This document shows positions 40,708-48,374 of a stretch of DNA of 64,000 bases, piece after piece. The stretch is from Salinispora fenicalii (lineage in GTDB: Bacteria > Actinomycetota > Actinomycetes > Mycobacteriales > Micromonosporaceae), in the NCBI RefSeq assembly GCF_000514815.1, contig NZ_AZWQ01000010.1:90659-154658 (forward strand), given 5' to 3'. The position numbers and the translations under genes are program-made. The notes beneath the pieces were generated by a model, which worked only from the letters and a program-made list of their open reading frames with translations, was not told the origin of the DNA and made no database searches. Each line of letters opens with the position of its first letter. Position 1 is the first letter of the stretch.

Positions 40708-41107
40708 CCAGGTCCGCATCCAGGGCGTGGTTTGCCCCCTCTTGCTATCTGGTGCTTACGCGGTTCTTTGTCACGGCTTCCAGATCGAGGACCCGCCCAA
40801 GTACTACACCCTGCGTTCTCCGTGCGGGCAGCACCAGCGACAGTCCACCGCACGCCGTCCAGCAGGCACTACAGCAACCACGCGCTCAAGTGGGCGGCAC
40901 GGCCCAAAGGACGACGACCAGGACGGAGGGCCGTCTGAAGCAATCTGCGACGCGACATGCGAAACGCTCTCTTGCGCCACCAACGCGGACGTGACCTGGG
41001 CGTGCATCGCGGAGTTTCGGGTGCTGCCGTCACATCGCCCCTATCGCTATGCGGAGCGGCCCGTCCGGGGAGGTACGCCACCGCGGCGGCTATGCGATGA
41101 TCAGCTG
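40708..41107. other. 400-base region without a recognisable gene
   Basis: Frames are open in places (the lipoprotein frame back to 40727, another at 40732-40938) but codon use is irregular, cysteines are scattered and no ribosome site fits. It may be degraded sequence at the edge of the accessory block. I see nothing else in it. Confidence 0.4.
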
Positions 41108-41719
41108 GTGCTGAAATCGGCAGTTCGGCTGTGGGTCGCCGCGCTCACGCCTGCCCTCGCCCTCACCGCCTGTGCCAGCGGTCCCAGCGTGGTGGTGGCC
41201 GATCCGACACTCTCCACCTACCAACTGGTCCACGATCTGTGCGCCAAACTCGACCCCACGCACCTGACAGAACTCGGAAGCGGCGAACCGGCAGTACGGA
41301 ACTGGCCGGACAGGCCAGATTCTCCCTCGAAGAAGTGCTCACTCAGCGCGGTCACCCGGGGGGCCCGTGCCTCCATGTACACAGTCCAGGTCACCACGGG
41401 CTTACTCGAATCGGCCGATCAGGGGCCGGATGAGCCGTGGGCCTGGCCGGGGCCTGATGCAAGGGGTGTCTGGCGAGACGTTCCAGAGTTGGAGGGATCG
41501 GCGCGAGTATGGCTCACGCCAATCGACGATCTAACTGATCCACCGCCACCCTTCACCGGACCGACACAGGCCAGGACCACCGATCTACGCGCCTACCACG
41601 ACAACGTGTTCATTTGGTTGCGGATCATGTTTATTGCGGAACACGTGCCGGACGACTCGACCACCGAGGCCGTCGCGGTGGCATATGCGCATCAGACTCT
41701 GGCCCTCATGCGCTCCTAA
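41108..41719 (+). CDS. Small secreted lipoprotein, unknown function
   Basis: 203 residues beginning with a clear lipoprotein signal: basic start, hydrophobic core and lipobox ALTAC, so Cys22 would be lipidated. The mature part has STYQLVHDLCAKLDP, a second Cys pair candidate (KKCSLSA), and acidic/Trp-rich stretches, ending in AVAYAHQTLALM. It resembles the DUF3558-like small lipoproteins in size only. The GTG at 41108 is chosen because it sits directly before the signal peptide. Monocistronic. Confidence 0.75.
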   Translation: MLKSAVRLWVAALTPALALTACASGPSVVVADPTLSTYQLVHDLCAKLDPTHLTELGSGEPAVRNWPDRPDSPSKKCSLSAVTRGARASMYTVQVTTGLLESADQGPDEPWAWPGPDARGVWRDVPELEGSARVWLTPIDDLTDPPPPFTGPTQARTTDLRAYHDNVFIWLRIMFIAEHVPDDSTTEAVAVAYAHQTLALMRS

Positions 41720-41861
41720 CTAGGCCCTACCGCGGTGGGGCGCTCATCATTCAGCTGCCACCTCGGAGGGTTTGTCGAGAGGTGACGAATGAAAGATCGA
41801 CAATCTACTATTCCGTGATAGGGGAGTGGGCCGCGCCAGTTAATCGGAGAAAGGGAAGGGT

Positions 41862-41889
41862 CTGCGTCGGGTGGATTACTCCGACGCAG
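41862..41889. repeat. Perfect 9-bp inverted repeat
   Basis: CTGCGTCGG and CCGACGCAG flank a 10-base loop. It lies inside the AT-richer gap; it could be an RNA hairpin or a protein site. Confidence 0.7.
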
Positions 41890-42059
41890 GCCATACTCTT
41901 TAGGATTGCCTGCCAAGCTATTTTGAGGTTGATCGCGGCTGCACCGCAAATCCATATTGCAATGGTCCTCACTATGGGGCGCCCGTAGTCCTGGCGGAAA
42001 ATCAACGGATACGGCCGACCTGCGGAGACGCAGGGGTTGATGATCATCACAGTGATGCT

Positions 42060-42103
42060 CTCCACTACGTTCACGGCGGATTTGTCCGGTGAACGTAGTG
42101 GAG
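42060..42103. repeat. Perfect 15-bp inverted repeat
   Basis: CTCCACTACGTTCAC (42060-42074) and GTGAACGTAGTGGAG (42089-42103) are exact complements around a 14-base loop that itself holds CGGA and TCCG. It lies 91 bases before the acetyltransferase gene. Confidence 0.85.
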
Positions 42104-42194
42104 GGCGCCGCCGATCCTGTCGCGTGCCGATGCCGGCATCGCCTGGGCGGTTAATGTGTTGCGTCGGTCGAAAGGGGCGGCAAGGATCGTCGAC

Positions 42195-42692
42195 ATGCCG
42201 CAGGTGGAGATCGAGATTCGGCCCTACACCAACGACGACTGGGATGCGATCGCGCGCATTCACGACGCCGCGCGACGTGACGAGTTACGCGGATCCGCCG
42301 GGGTCGAGGCTTTCCTGACCCTTGCGCAGACCGCCGAGCAAGAAGGGCTTTTCGACGGGCATCTATGGGTGGCGGAGGTCGGTGGCAGCGTAGCCGGCTT
42401 CGTCGCACTCGACGACGACGAAGTAACCTGGCTGTACGTCGACCCGCAACGCTACCGGCAGGGCATCGGCAGGGCGCTGCTGGGCCACGCGGTCGCCGCC
42501 GCCGGGCCCCGGGTCGAGGTCACCGTGCTCGACGGTAACCCGGCTGCCGAGGCGCTCTACGCCAGCGAGGGGTTCACCGTCACGCAGACCCGGACCGGCC
42601 CGCTGGTCGGCAACGAGGCGTTCACCGCCACCGGTCACATCATGCACCTCGACAAGTCCGACGGGAGTCGCCCCTTGGTCCTGGGCACTTGA
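42195..42692 (+). CDS. GNAT-family N-acetyltransferase
   Basis: 165 residues. The acetyl-CoA loop is YRQGIGRALLGHAV near residue 90, after the usual strand VTWLYVDPQ; the last strands are VTVLDGNPAAEALYASEGF. The acceptor cannot be told. ATG 42195 is the start; an in-frame GTG upstream at 42156 is less likely. It stands alone between the AT-rich gap and the transposase remnant. Confidence 0.88.
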   Translation: MPQVEIEIRPYTNDDWDAIARIHDAARRDELRGSAGVEAFLTLAQTAEQEGLFDGHLWVAEVGGSVAGFVALDDDEVTWLYVDPQRYRQGIGRALLGHAVAAAGPRVEVTVLDGNPAAEALYASEGFTVTQTRTGPLVGNEAFTATGHIMHLDKSDGSRPLVLGT

Positions 42693-42735
42693 GCCTTGGA
42701 TCGTGATGGTCCGGGGGGATCAGGGTTCCTGACAG

Positions 42736-42837
42736 GTGGTGAACAAGCACTACCCCGCTGAGTTCAAGGCCGACGCGGTCGCGTTGTATCGGTCTCGGCC
42801 CGGGGGCGACGATCGCGCAGATCGTTGACGTGAGTTC
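42736..42837 (+). pseudogene. IS3-type transposase OrfA remnant
   Basis: Frame 42736 begins like an IS3-family OrfA: HYPAEFKADAVALYRSRPG. It then shifts frame at a run of five G at about 42800 (one base too many) and stops at 42826. Reading past the shift gives ATIAQIVD, which continues the family sequence, then the likeness ends. No inverted terminal repeats or remaining transposase domain are found. A dead fragment of an insertion sequence. Confidence 0.65.
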
Positions 42838-42922
42838 TGATGTTCTTGAGAAGCGATTACGCGACAGGTCGTTTACACGACCCTGCCAGTCGACTAGGCA
42901 TTCCACTGAGGGGTATCGTTGT

Positions 42923-42937
42923 GGTACATCGTGTACC
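42923..42937. promoter_or_regulatory. Dyad operator candidate GGTAC-N5-GTACC, upstream copy
   Basis: GGTACATCGTGTACC is a perfect dyad 17 bases before the XRE gene's GTG. The same GGTAC-N5-GTACC arrangement recurs right after that gene. It lies where a promoter should be, so autoregulation is likely. Confidence 0.55.
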
Positions 42938-42954
42938 CAGCACGGAGGTGCCCT

Positions 42955-44163
42955 GTGGTTGACCAGCAGATCATTCCCGGGGAGCGGGTTGAACGGCTTC
43001 GTCGGGCAGCGGGGCTGTCCCGCGAACGCCTCGCTGGTCTCGCGGGTCTCAGCGCGACCACCGTGAAATTCATCGAAAACGGCCGGCGATCGCTGACCTT
43101 GCGGGCGGCGCAGCAACTTGCTCCGCACCTTGGCGTCCGTGACCTCGGCGATCTGTTTGGTCCTCAGGTTTCCATATCCCTGGATGGCCGGCCCAGCCAT
43201 CCCGCCGTTGACGACGTCCGTCGGGCGCTTACCGCTTGGCAGGTCACTATTACTGGTGAGCCCGAGTCCACTGACTACCTGCGTGGCGCGATTGACGCTG
43301 CCTGGCAGACGTGGCACACCAGCCGCCACCAGCGTACCGAGGCCGGTCAGTTGCTACCGGGGCTACTGGAGGCGACTCAACGCGCCACCCGGTTGCACCG
43401 GGGAGCGGATCGACGTGTCTCCCTGGCGCTGCTCGCCCAGGCCTACCACCTCGCCCAGGCGTACCTGGCCTGGCATGGTGACCGCGAGCTGTGCTGGCTC
43501 GCGGTTGACCGTGGTATGACCGCGGCCCTGGATGCCGACGACCTGCTGGCAGTTGGGCAGTCCATTTGGTATGCGGCACACCTGCTCCGCGCCACCGGTC
43601 GTGGAGACGATGCTGTGGAGCGGTTGGGTGAGGCACGTGCGCTGATCGAACCGCATGTGGCGGACGGCGGTGTCGAGTGGGCGGAAATGCTTGCCGATCT
43701 GCATCTTTGCACCGCACTAACGAAGGCACGAATGGGCGATCAGGGGGCCTGGTCTGACTGGGACACCGCCCGTCAGGTCGTGGAACGGGCACTACCCAGT
43801 GGGTTCGTCGGGCTGCGCACTCGGGTGTCTCGTCCGCTGGTTGACGTCTACGCGGTGATGTGCGCCGTGGACCTGGGCGACCCGGACGAAGCCCGGCGTC
43901 GTGCCCACACCCTCGACCCGGCATCGATTCCGTCGACCGAACGCCGCGGGCGGCACTATGTGGAGTTGGCCAGATCAGCTGACCTGGAAGGAGCGCGTGA
44001 GGCGACGCTGCATCTGTTGACCAGGGCTGAGGCCACCAGCCCAGAGACTGTGCGGTACTCGCCGGCGGCACAGGACATGCTGGGGCGGCTGGCACGAGAA
44101 GCGCCGGCCTCGGTGCGGGCGGAAGCAATGGATTTTGCCCAACGCATAGGTGTGGTCAACTAG
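42955..44163 (+). CDS. XRE-family regulator with helical-repeat C-terminal domain
   Basis: 402 residues. Residues 8-66 are a helix-turn-helix: GERVERLRRAAGLSRERLAGLAGLSATTVKFIENGRR. The rest is helical with paired-helix repeats (LALLAQAYHLAQAYLAW, ADDLLAVGQSIWYAAHLLRATGRGDDAVE) resembling TPR domains, as in regulators that sense a peptide or partner. Start GTG 42955 is fixed by GGAGGT six bases upstream. Dyads flank the gene. Two small genes follow. The ligand is unknown. Confidence 0.85.
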   Translation: MVDQQIIPGERVERLRRAAGLSRERLAGLAGLSATTVKFIENGRRSLTLRAAQQLAPHLGVRDLGDLFGPQVSISLDGRPSHPAVDDVRRALTAWQVTITGEPESTDYLRGAIDAAWQTWHTSRHQRTEAGQLLPGLLEATQRATRLHRGADRRVSLALLAQAYHLAQAYLAWHGDRELCWLAVDRGMTAALDADDLLAVGQSIWYAAHLLRATGRGDDAVERLGEARALIEPHVADGGVEWAEMLADLHLCTALTKARMGDQGAWSDWDTARQVVERALPSGFVGLRTRVSRPLVDVYAVMCAVDLGDPDEARRRAHTLDPASIPSTERRGRHYVELARSADLEGAREATLHLLTRAEATSPETVRYSPAAQDMLGRLAREAPASVRAEAMDFAQRIGVVN

Positions 44164-44179
44164 GTACCTCCTGTCACCG

Positions 44180-44194
44180 GGTACGTGATGTACC
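44180..44194. promoter_or_regulatory. Dyad operator candidate GGTAC-N5-GTACC, downstream copy
   Basis: GGTACGTGATGTACC shares both arms and spacing with the site before the XRE gene and sits 116 bases ahead of the next small gene, in its promoter region. The shared arms suggest one protein binds both. Confidence 0.5.
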
Positions 44195-44310
44195 CCTCCG
44201 GGCGACTCGGCGCGGCTTACCGTCCTGCCCGGTGGCGGCAGGAGAGTCGTACTGCATAGGGCCGTGACGTTCACGCCTGCCTGCCACGTCCACCGACGAG
44301 GGAGGCGACC

Positions 44311-44541
44311 GTGACCAAGATCCGCAACGCCTGGCGACGGCTCATTGGCCAGCCGGCACCGGCAGCGCCTGGCATGCGCCGCCGAGAGCGTTGCTACCCG
44401 GGTTTGGATGCTCTCGGTCCCGCTACCCGTTTTGCGGCGCGGGCGGGCGCCTACTCCCCGATCTGTGACCAGTCGACCGTGATTTTCGATTCGCGCCCGT
44501 TGATGACTCCGTTGGCCCGTCAACGGGCCTGCTCCCGGTGA
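44311..44541 (+). CDS. Small protein of unknown function beside the XRE regulator
   Basis: 76 residues, basic: starts TKIRNAWRRLIGQP, then RRRERCYPGLDALGPATRFAARAG and SPICDQSTVIFD. No known motif. The GTG at 44311 follows GGGAGG (44301-44306 or close to it). Its stop overlaps the start of the next gene (ATGA at 44538-44541 region), so they are translated together. Confidence 0.65.
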   Translation: MTKIRNAWRRLIGQPAPAAPGMRRRERCYPGLDALGPATRFAARAGAYSPICDQSTVIFDSRPLMTPLARQRACSR

Positions 44542-44771
44542 TGGCCACGGTCGGCCGGCGGCCAGTGGCGAACGGCCTGTCGGCGGTGCAGTTGCGTAAC
44601 CGGATGATCCTGTCCGCTCGGCGGATCATCGTCGAGCACTGGCCACGCGTTGATCAGTGTCCGGTCTGCGGTTGTGGGTGGCCGTGTAGGCCGACCAGTA
44701 CCGCCTACGACTACCTGACCTCGGTCGGTCAGGGCTGTTGGGTGCCTTCTGCTCGTTCGGCTCGACGGTGA
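44541..44771 (+). CDS. Small cysteine-rich (zinc-knuckle-like) protein
   Basis: 76 residues with CPVCGCGWPC in the middle, a compact four-Cys cluster that could bind zinc, preceded by LRNRMILSARRIIVEHWPRV. The start is the ATG at 44541 or the GTG just before. It is coupled to the preceding small gene. The product is not recognised. Confidence 0.65.
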   Translation: MATVGRRPVANGLSAVQLRNRMILSARRIIVEHWPRVDQCPVCGCGWPCRPTSTAYDYLTSVGQGCWVPSARSARR

Positions 44772-44842
44772 GGACGGCGGTGGGTCATCGCGACCGGAGG
44801 TGGGTGGGTCAAATTCGGGTGCGGGTTCGACGCCGCTGGTCG

Positions 44843-44848
44843 TAGCCT
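44843..44848 (+). promoter_or_regulatory. -10 box (TAGCCT) of a leaderless transcript
   Basis: TAGCCT fits the actinobacterial TANNNT -10 pattern and lies at -12 to -7 relative to the A of the leader ATG at 44855, the spacing typical of leaderless genes. The -35 region is weak. Confidence 0.5.
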
Positions 44849-44854
44849 CACCCC

Positions 44855-44908
44855 ATGCATGCTGCGGTAAGGAACACGACGCCGGGGAACCCCGGCGTGC
44901 CGCACTGA
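44855..44908 (+). CDS. Threonine leader peptide of an attenuator
   Basis: A 17-residue open frame, MHAAVRNTTPGNPGVPH, followed by TGA. Codons 8 and 9 are ACG ACG (Thr-Thr), directly at the start of the first hairpin. There is no ribosome site, but the -10 box location makes a leaderless start on the ATG natural. Leader peptides rich in the regulated amino acid, often on leaderless transcripts, are known from actinobacterial attenuators. It ends 100 bases ahead of the ThrRS gene. Confidence 0.6.
   Translation: MHAAVRNTTPGNPGVPH
44879..44898 (+). promoter_or_regulatory. Attenuator hairpin 1 (pause/antiterminator switch)
   Basis: ACGCCGGGG and CCCCGGCGT form a perfect 9-bp stem around AA; the left arm begins with the second Thr codon. 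The right arm's CCCCGG (44890-44895) can instead pair with CCGGGG (44929-44934) inside the terminator stem, the exchange an attenuator needs. Confidence 0.55.
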
Positions 44909-44919
44909 CTTTCTCCGTC

Positions 44920-44955
44920 AACGAGGCCCCGGGGCGAACGCCCCGGGGCCTCGTT
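44920..44955 (+). terminator. Attenuator terminator hairpin
   Basis: AACGAGGCCCCGGGGCG pairs exactly with CGCCCCGGGGCCTCGTT (17 bp, loop AA). It is among the strongest hairpins in the window and lies between the leader peptide and the ThrRS gene. No T run follows apart from the stem's own final TT. A further hairpin (CGGGTAC 44963-44969 with GTACCCG 44987-44993) lies just before the ribosome site. Confidence 0.65.
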
Positions 44956-45008
44956 CGCGTTCCGGGTACCGATCGCTCCGACGGCCGTACCCGAATCAGG
45001 AGCGCGAC

Positions 45009-46226
45009 ATGATCGACCACCGTAGGCTCGGCCGGGACCTGGGCCTGTTCACCTCCGACCCGCTCGCCGGTGCGGGGCTGCCGCTCTGGCTGCCGGCCGG
45101 GGCGGCGGCCCGGCACGCCGTCGAGGAGTATCTCCGCGACCTTGAACGCCAGGCCGGCTACCAGCACGTCGTCACCCCGCCACTCGGTCGGCGGGAACTC
45201 TTCGAACGCTCCGGGCATCTCGACCACTTCGCCGAGGAGATGTTCCCACCGATGCGGCTGTCGGCCGACGACGAACTCGTGCTCCGCCCGTCGCTCTGCC
45301 CACACCACGCGTTGGTCTACCGGTGCCGGGGACGATCCTGGCGGGACCTGCCACTGCGGATCGCCGAGATGGGCGGCATGTACCGGGCCGAGCGCTCCGG
45401 GGTGCTGGGCGGGCTGGCCCGGGTGCGGGCGATCTCGCTCAACGACGCCCACAACTTCTGCGCCCTGGAGCAGGTCGGGGCGGAGGTAGCGGAGATCCTT
45501 CGGCTGATCCGCGCGGCACACGCCGCCCTCGGCGTACGACCGGCGGGTTTTCGCCTGTCGCTGCGGGGTCCGGGTCAGCGCTACGTCGGTGAAGAGGACG
45601 ACTGGGCGCGGGCCGAGGAGTTGCTCCGCGCCGCGCTCGACGGGGTGGAGTACACCGAGGACCTCGGTGCAGCGGCCTTCTACGGACCGAAAATCGACAT
45701 TCAGGTGGAGGACGCCGCCGGTCGGGAGTGGACGCTCTCCACCGTCCAGCTCGACTTCGACAAGCCGGAGCGGTTCGATCTGTCGTACGTCGACTCCGGT
45801 GGTGCCCGGCGCCGGCCGGTGCTGGTGCACCGCAGTCTCGTCGGGAGCATGGAGCGGCTGTTCAGCTACCTGATCGAGGTGCACGAGGGGGCTTTCCCCG
45901 TCTGGTACGCGCCAGTTCAGCTGGTGGTCCTGCCGGTCGCCGCCGCGCAGGACGGCGCGGCTGACGAGGTCGTCGCCGCAGCGCGGGCGGCCGGACTGCG
46001 GGCCGAGGTGGACCGAAGCGGGTCGCTGGGCGGGCGTATCCGCGACGCGGCGCAGGCCCGGATTCCGTACGTCGCGGTGGTCGGCCCGCGGGAGGCCGCG
46101 GCCGGACACGTGTCGCTGCGGCTGCGGGATGGCCAGCACCTGGCTCCGCTGCCGGCCGCCGATGCCCTCGCCCTGGTTGCCCGGGTCGTCGCGACCCGCT
46201 CGCCGGAACTCCTTCCGCCGGGCTGA
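45009..46226 (+). CDS. Short threonyl-tRNA synthetase (catalytic core and anticodon domain only)
   Basis: 405 residues against about 640-690 for a normal ThrRS. The N-terminal TGS and editing domains are missing; the protein starts directly before the class II core. The zinc ligands are kept: Cys in LRPSLCPHH, His in NDAHNFC, His in RPVLVHRSLVGSMERL. AFYGPKIDIQ and the anticodon domain (APVQLVVLPV to the end) are complete. It would charge tRNA-Thr without post-transfer editing. Not a broken gene: frame intact, GC normal. Start ATG 45009 with AGGAG at 44998-45002. Probably a second, regulated copy; the main thrS is not in this window. Confidence 0.88.
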   Translation: MIDHRRLGRDLGLFTSDPLAGAGLPLWLPAGAAARHAVEEYLRDLERQAGYQHVVTPPLGRRELFERSGHLDHFAEEMFPPMRLSADDELVLRPSLCPHHALVYRCRGRSWRDLPLRIAEMGGMYRAERSGVLGGLARVRAISLNDAHNFCALEQVGAEVAEILRLIRAAHAALGVRPAGFRLSLRGPGQRYVGEEDDWARAEELLRAALDGVEYTEDLGAAAFYGPKIDIQVEDAAGREWTLSTVQLDFDKPERFDLSYVDSGGARRRPVLVHRSLVGSMERLFSYLIEVHEGAFPVWYAPVQLVVLPVAAAQDGAADEVVAAARAAGLRAEVDRSGSLGGRIRDAAQARIPYVAVVGPREAAAGHVSLRLRDGQHLAPLPAADALALVARVVATRSPELLPPG

Positions 46227-46244
46227 GCGGCCGGCCGATGATCG

Positions 46245-46273
46245 CCGGTAACCCGGGGTGACCCGGTTGCCGG
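46245..46273. terminator. Hairpin after the ThrRS gene
   Basis: CCGGTAACCCGGG pairs with CCCGGTTGCCGG around GTGA, with one bulge and one G-T pair. It lies between convergent genes. Confidence 0.4.
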
Positions 46274-46355
46274 CGGGATTCGGCCTTGGCGACCCGACGG
46301 AATCCTGGAGTTGCTGGGCCGTCCGCGGCCCCGACCCGGCGCCCCGACCCGGCGG

Positions 46356-48374
46356 CTACGGAGCCGGGACCGGCTCGGACTCGGTCGGCCGGCCCTGCGT
46401 GAACTGGGATCGGTGCAGGCCGGCGTACGGGCCGTCGGCCGCGAGCAGTTCGTCGTGGCTGCCCTGTTCGACGATGCGCCCGTCCACCATCATCAGGATC
46501 AGGTCGGCGTCGCGGATGGTGGAGAGGCGATGTGCGATCACGAAGCTGGTGCGGTCGGATCGCAGTGCCGCCATCGCCCGTTGGAGCAGCACCTCGGTCC
46601 GGGTGTCCACGGAGCTGGTGGCCTCGTCGAGGATCAGCAGCGACGGCTCGGCGAGGAAGGCGCGGGCGATGGTGATGAGCTGCCGCTCGCCAGCGCTGAT
46701 GTTGCTCCCCTCCTCGTCGATCACGGTGTCGTAGCCATCGGGCAGGCTGCGCACGAATCGGTCCACGAAGGTCGCCCGGGCCGCCGCCAGGATCTCCTCC
46801 TCGGTGGCGTCGGGTCGGCCGTAGGCGATGTTCTCTCGGATGGTGCCGGTGAACAGCCAGGTGTCCTGGAGCACCATGCCGACCCGGCCGCGCAGGTCGT
46901 CCCGGCGCAGCCCGGTGATGTCCACTCCGTCGAGGGTGATCCGACCGGCGTTCAGCTCGTAGAAGCGCAGCACCAGGTTGACCAGCGTGGTCTTGCCGGC
47001 CCCGGTCGGGCCGACGATCGCCACCGTCTGGCCGGGTTCGGCGGTCAGCGACAGGTCCTCGATCAACGGCTTGTCCGGGGCGTACCGGAAGGAGACGTGC
47101 TCGAACGCGACCCGTCCGCGGGGTGCGGTAAGTCGGGCCGGGACGGCCGGTTCCGGAGTCTGCTCCTCGGCGTCGAGCACCGCGAAGACCCGCTCGGCGG
47201 AGGCGACCCCGGACTGGAGCAGGTTCATCATCGCGGCGAGTTGGGTGAGCGGCTGGGTGAACTGGCGGGAGTACTGGATGAAGGCCTGCACGTCGCCGAG
47301 GGTCATCGTGCCCGATGCGACCCGGAGCCCGCCGACCACGGCGATCGCCACGTAGCTCAGGTTCCCGATGAACATCATCGCCGGCATGATGATTCCGGAG
47401 ATGAACTGCGCCCCGAAGCTGGCCTGGAACAGCTCCTCGTTCTTGGCCGCGAAGGAGGTTTGCACGGCCCGCTGCCGGCCGAAAGCCTTGACCAACTCGT
47501 GGCCGGTGAAGGCCTCCTCGATCTGGCCGTTGAGCTCAGCGGTGTGCGTCCACTGGGCGACGAACCTCGGCTGGGACCGCTTCGCGATCTGCTGGGTGAC
47601 GAGGACCGACAGGGGCACCGCCACCAGTGCGATCAGGGCCAAGACCGGCGAGATCCAGAACATCATGGCGAGCACCCCGACCACGGTGAGCAGCCCGGTG
47701 AGCAGTTGGCTCAAGGTCTGCTGCAGGCTGATCGAGATGTTGTCGATGTCGTTGGTGACCCGGCTGAGCAGCTCGCCCCGGGGCTGTCGGTCGAAGTAGG
47801 GCAGGGGCAGCCGGTTCAGCTTGGCCGCCACGTCTTCCCGTAGCCGGTGCACGGTCCGCTGCACCATCCCGGTGAGCAGCCAACCCTGCGCCCAGATGAG
47901 CAGGGACGCCGCGACATAGAGGGCGAGCGCCAGCAGCAGCACCCGGGCCAACGCGGCGGAGTCGATTCCGGTGCCGGGAACCACGCCCATCCGGGTGATG
48001 ATGTCGGCGAAGCTGTCGTTGCCCGCCGCGCGGGCCGCCGCGGCGGCGGCCTCCGTCGTCGTACCGGGTTCGAGCTGTCTGCCCAATACTCCGGCGAAGA
48101 TCAGGTCGGTGGCGTGGCCGAGCACTCTCGGGCCGATGACGTTCAGGCCGACACCGAGCACCGCCAGGGCGACTACCCCGATCAGTGGGAGGCGGTGCGG
48201 GCGTAGCCGGCCGAGGAGGCGCCGAGCCGACGGCCCGAAGGACATCGACCGTTCGGCGGGCATACCGGGCCCCGGCCAGGACGGCCCGCTGCCGCGTTGG
48301 CCGCCGGACGGTAGCCGCTGGGGCGTAGGCTCCTCGCCGGGTTGGTTCTTCTTCGGTACGGCTGGAGCGCTCAT
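46356..48374 (-). CDS. ABC exporter, membrane/ATPase half with the complete ATP site
   Basis: 672 residues: 60 disordered residues, six membrane helices (about 60-370), then the ATPase with Walker [14 protein letters not shown], signature [15 protein letters not shown] and Walker [13 protein letters not shown]. It is the likely catalytic half of a heterodimer of the BmrCD/LmrCD type for drugs, lipids or peptides. Its start overlaps the stop of the partner gene by four bases (ATGA). Confidence 0.9.
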   Translation of the reverse strand: MSAPAVPKKNQPGEEPTPQRLPSGGQRGSGPSWPGPGMPAERSMSFGPSARRLLGRLRPHRLPLIGVVALAVLGVGLNVIGPRVLGHATDLIFAGVLGRQLEPGTTTEAAAAAARAAGNDSFADIITRMGVVPGTGIDSAALARVLLLALALYVAASLLIWAQGWLLTGMVQRTVHRLREDVAAKLNRLPLPYFDRQPRGELLSRVTNDIDNISISLQQTLSQLLTGLLTVVGVLAMMFWISPVLALIALVAVPLSVLVTQQIAKRSQPRFVAQWTHTAELNGQIEEAFTGHELVKAFGRQRAVQTSFAAKNEELFQASFGAQFISGIIMPAMMFIGNLSYVAIAVVGGLRVASGTMTLGDVQAFIQYSRQFTQPLTQLAAMMNLLQSGVASAERVFAVLDAEEQTPEPAVPARLTAPRGRVAFEHVSFRYAPDKPLIEDLSLTAEPGQTVAIVGPTGAGKTTLVNLVLRFYELNAGRITLDGVDITGLRRDDLRGRVGMVLQDTWLFTGTIRENIAYGRPDATEEEILAAARATFVDRFVRSLPDGYDTVIDEEGSNISAGERQLITIARAFLAEPSLLILDEATSSVDTRTEVLLQRAMAALRSDRTSFVIAHRLSTIRDADLILMMVDGRIVEQGSHDELLAADGPYAGLHRSQFTQGRPTESEPVPAP

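Larger units (their letters stand above)
41720..42194. other. 475-base AT-richer gap with inverted repeats
   Basis: Between 41790 and 42000 the base composition drops well below that of neighbouring genes. A minus-strand frame here reads through hydrophobic stretches (RTIAIWICGAAAINLKIAW) but has no ribosome site and no family resemblance. Two perfect inverted repeats are listed separately. A 12-base palindrome, TGATGATCATCA, is at 42038-42049. This looks like foreign or decayed DNA. Confidence 0.5.

Noticed and set aside
40727..41107. Longer reading of the lipoprotein gene
   Set aside because: It would bury the signal peptide and lipobox in the middle of the protein.
41808..42263. Minus-strand frame with hydrophobic stretches in the AT-richer gap
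   Set aside because: It runs across the start of the GNAT gene, has no ribosome site and its parts do not resemble a known protein.
44541..44955. The 17-bp hairpin as a simple terminator for the small genes
   Set aside because: Possible, but it lies 149 bases past their stop and behind a promoter-like box and Thr-Thr reading frame, which an attenuator explains better.
44963..44993. Third copy of the GGTAC dyad
   Set aside because: The arms match (GGGTAC/GTACCC) but the spacing is 17 rather than 5 bases, so it is better read as a hairpin before the ThrRS ribosome site.
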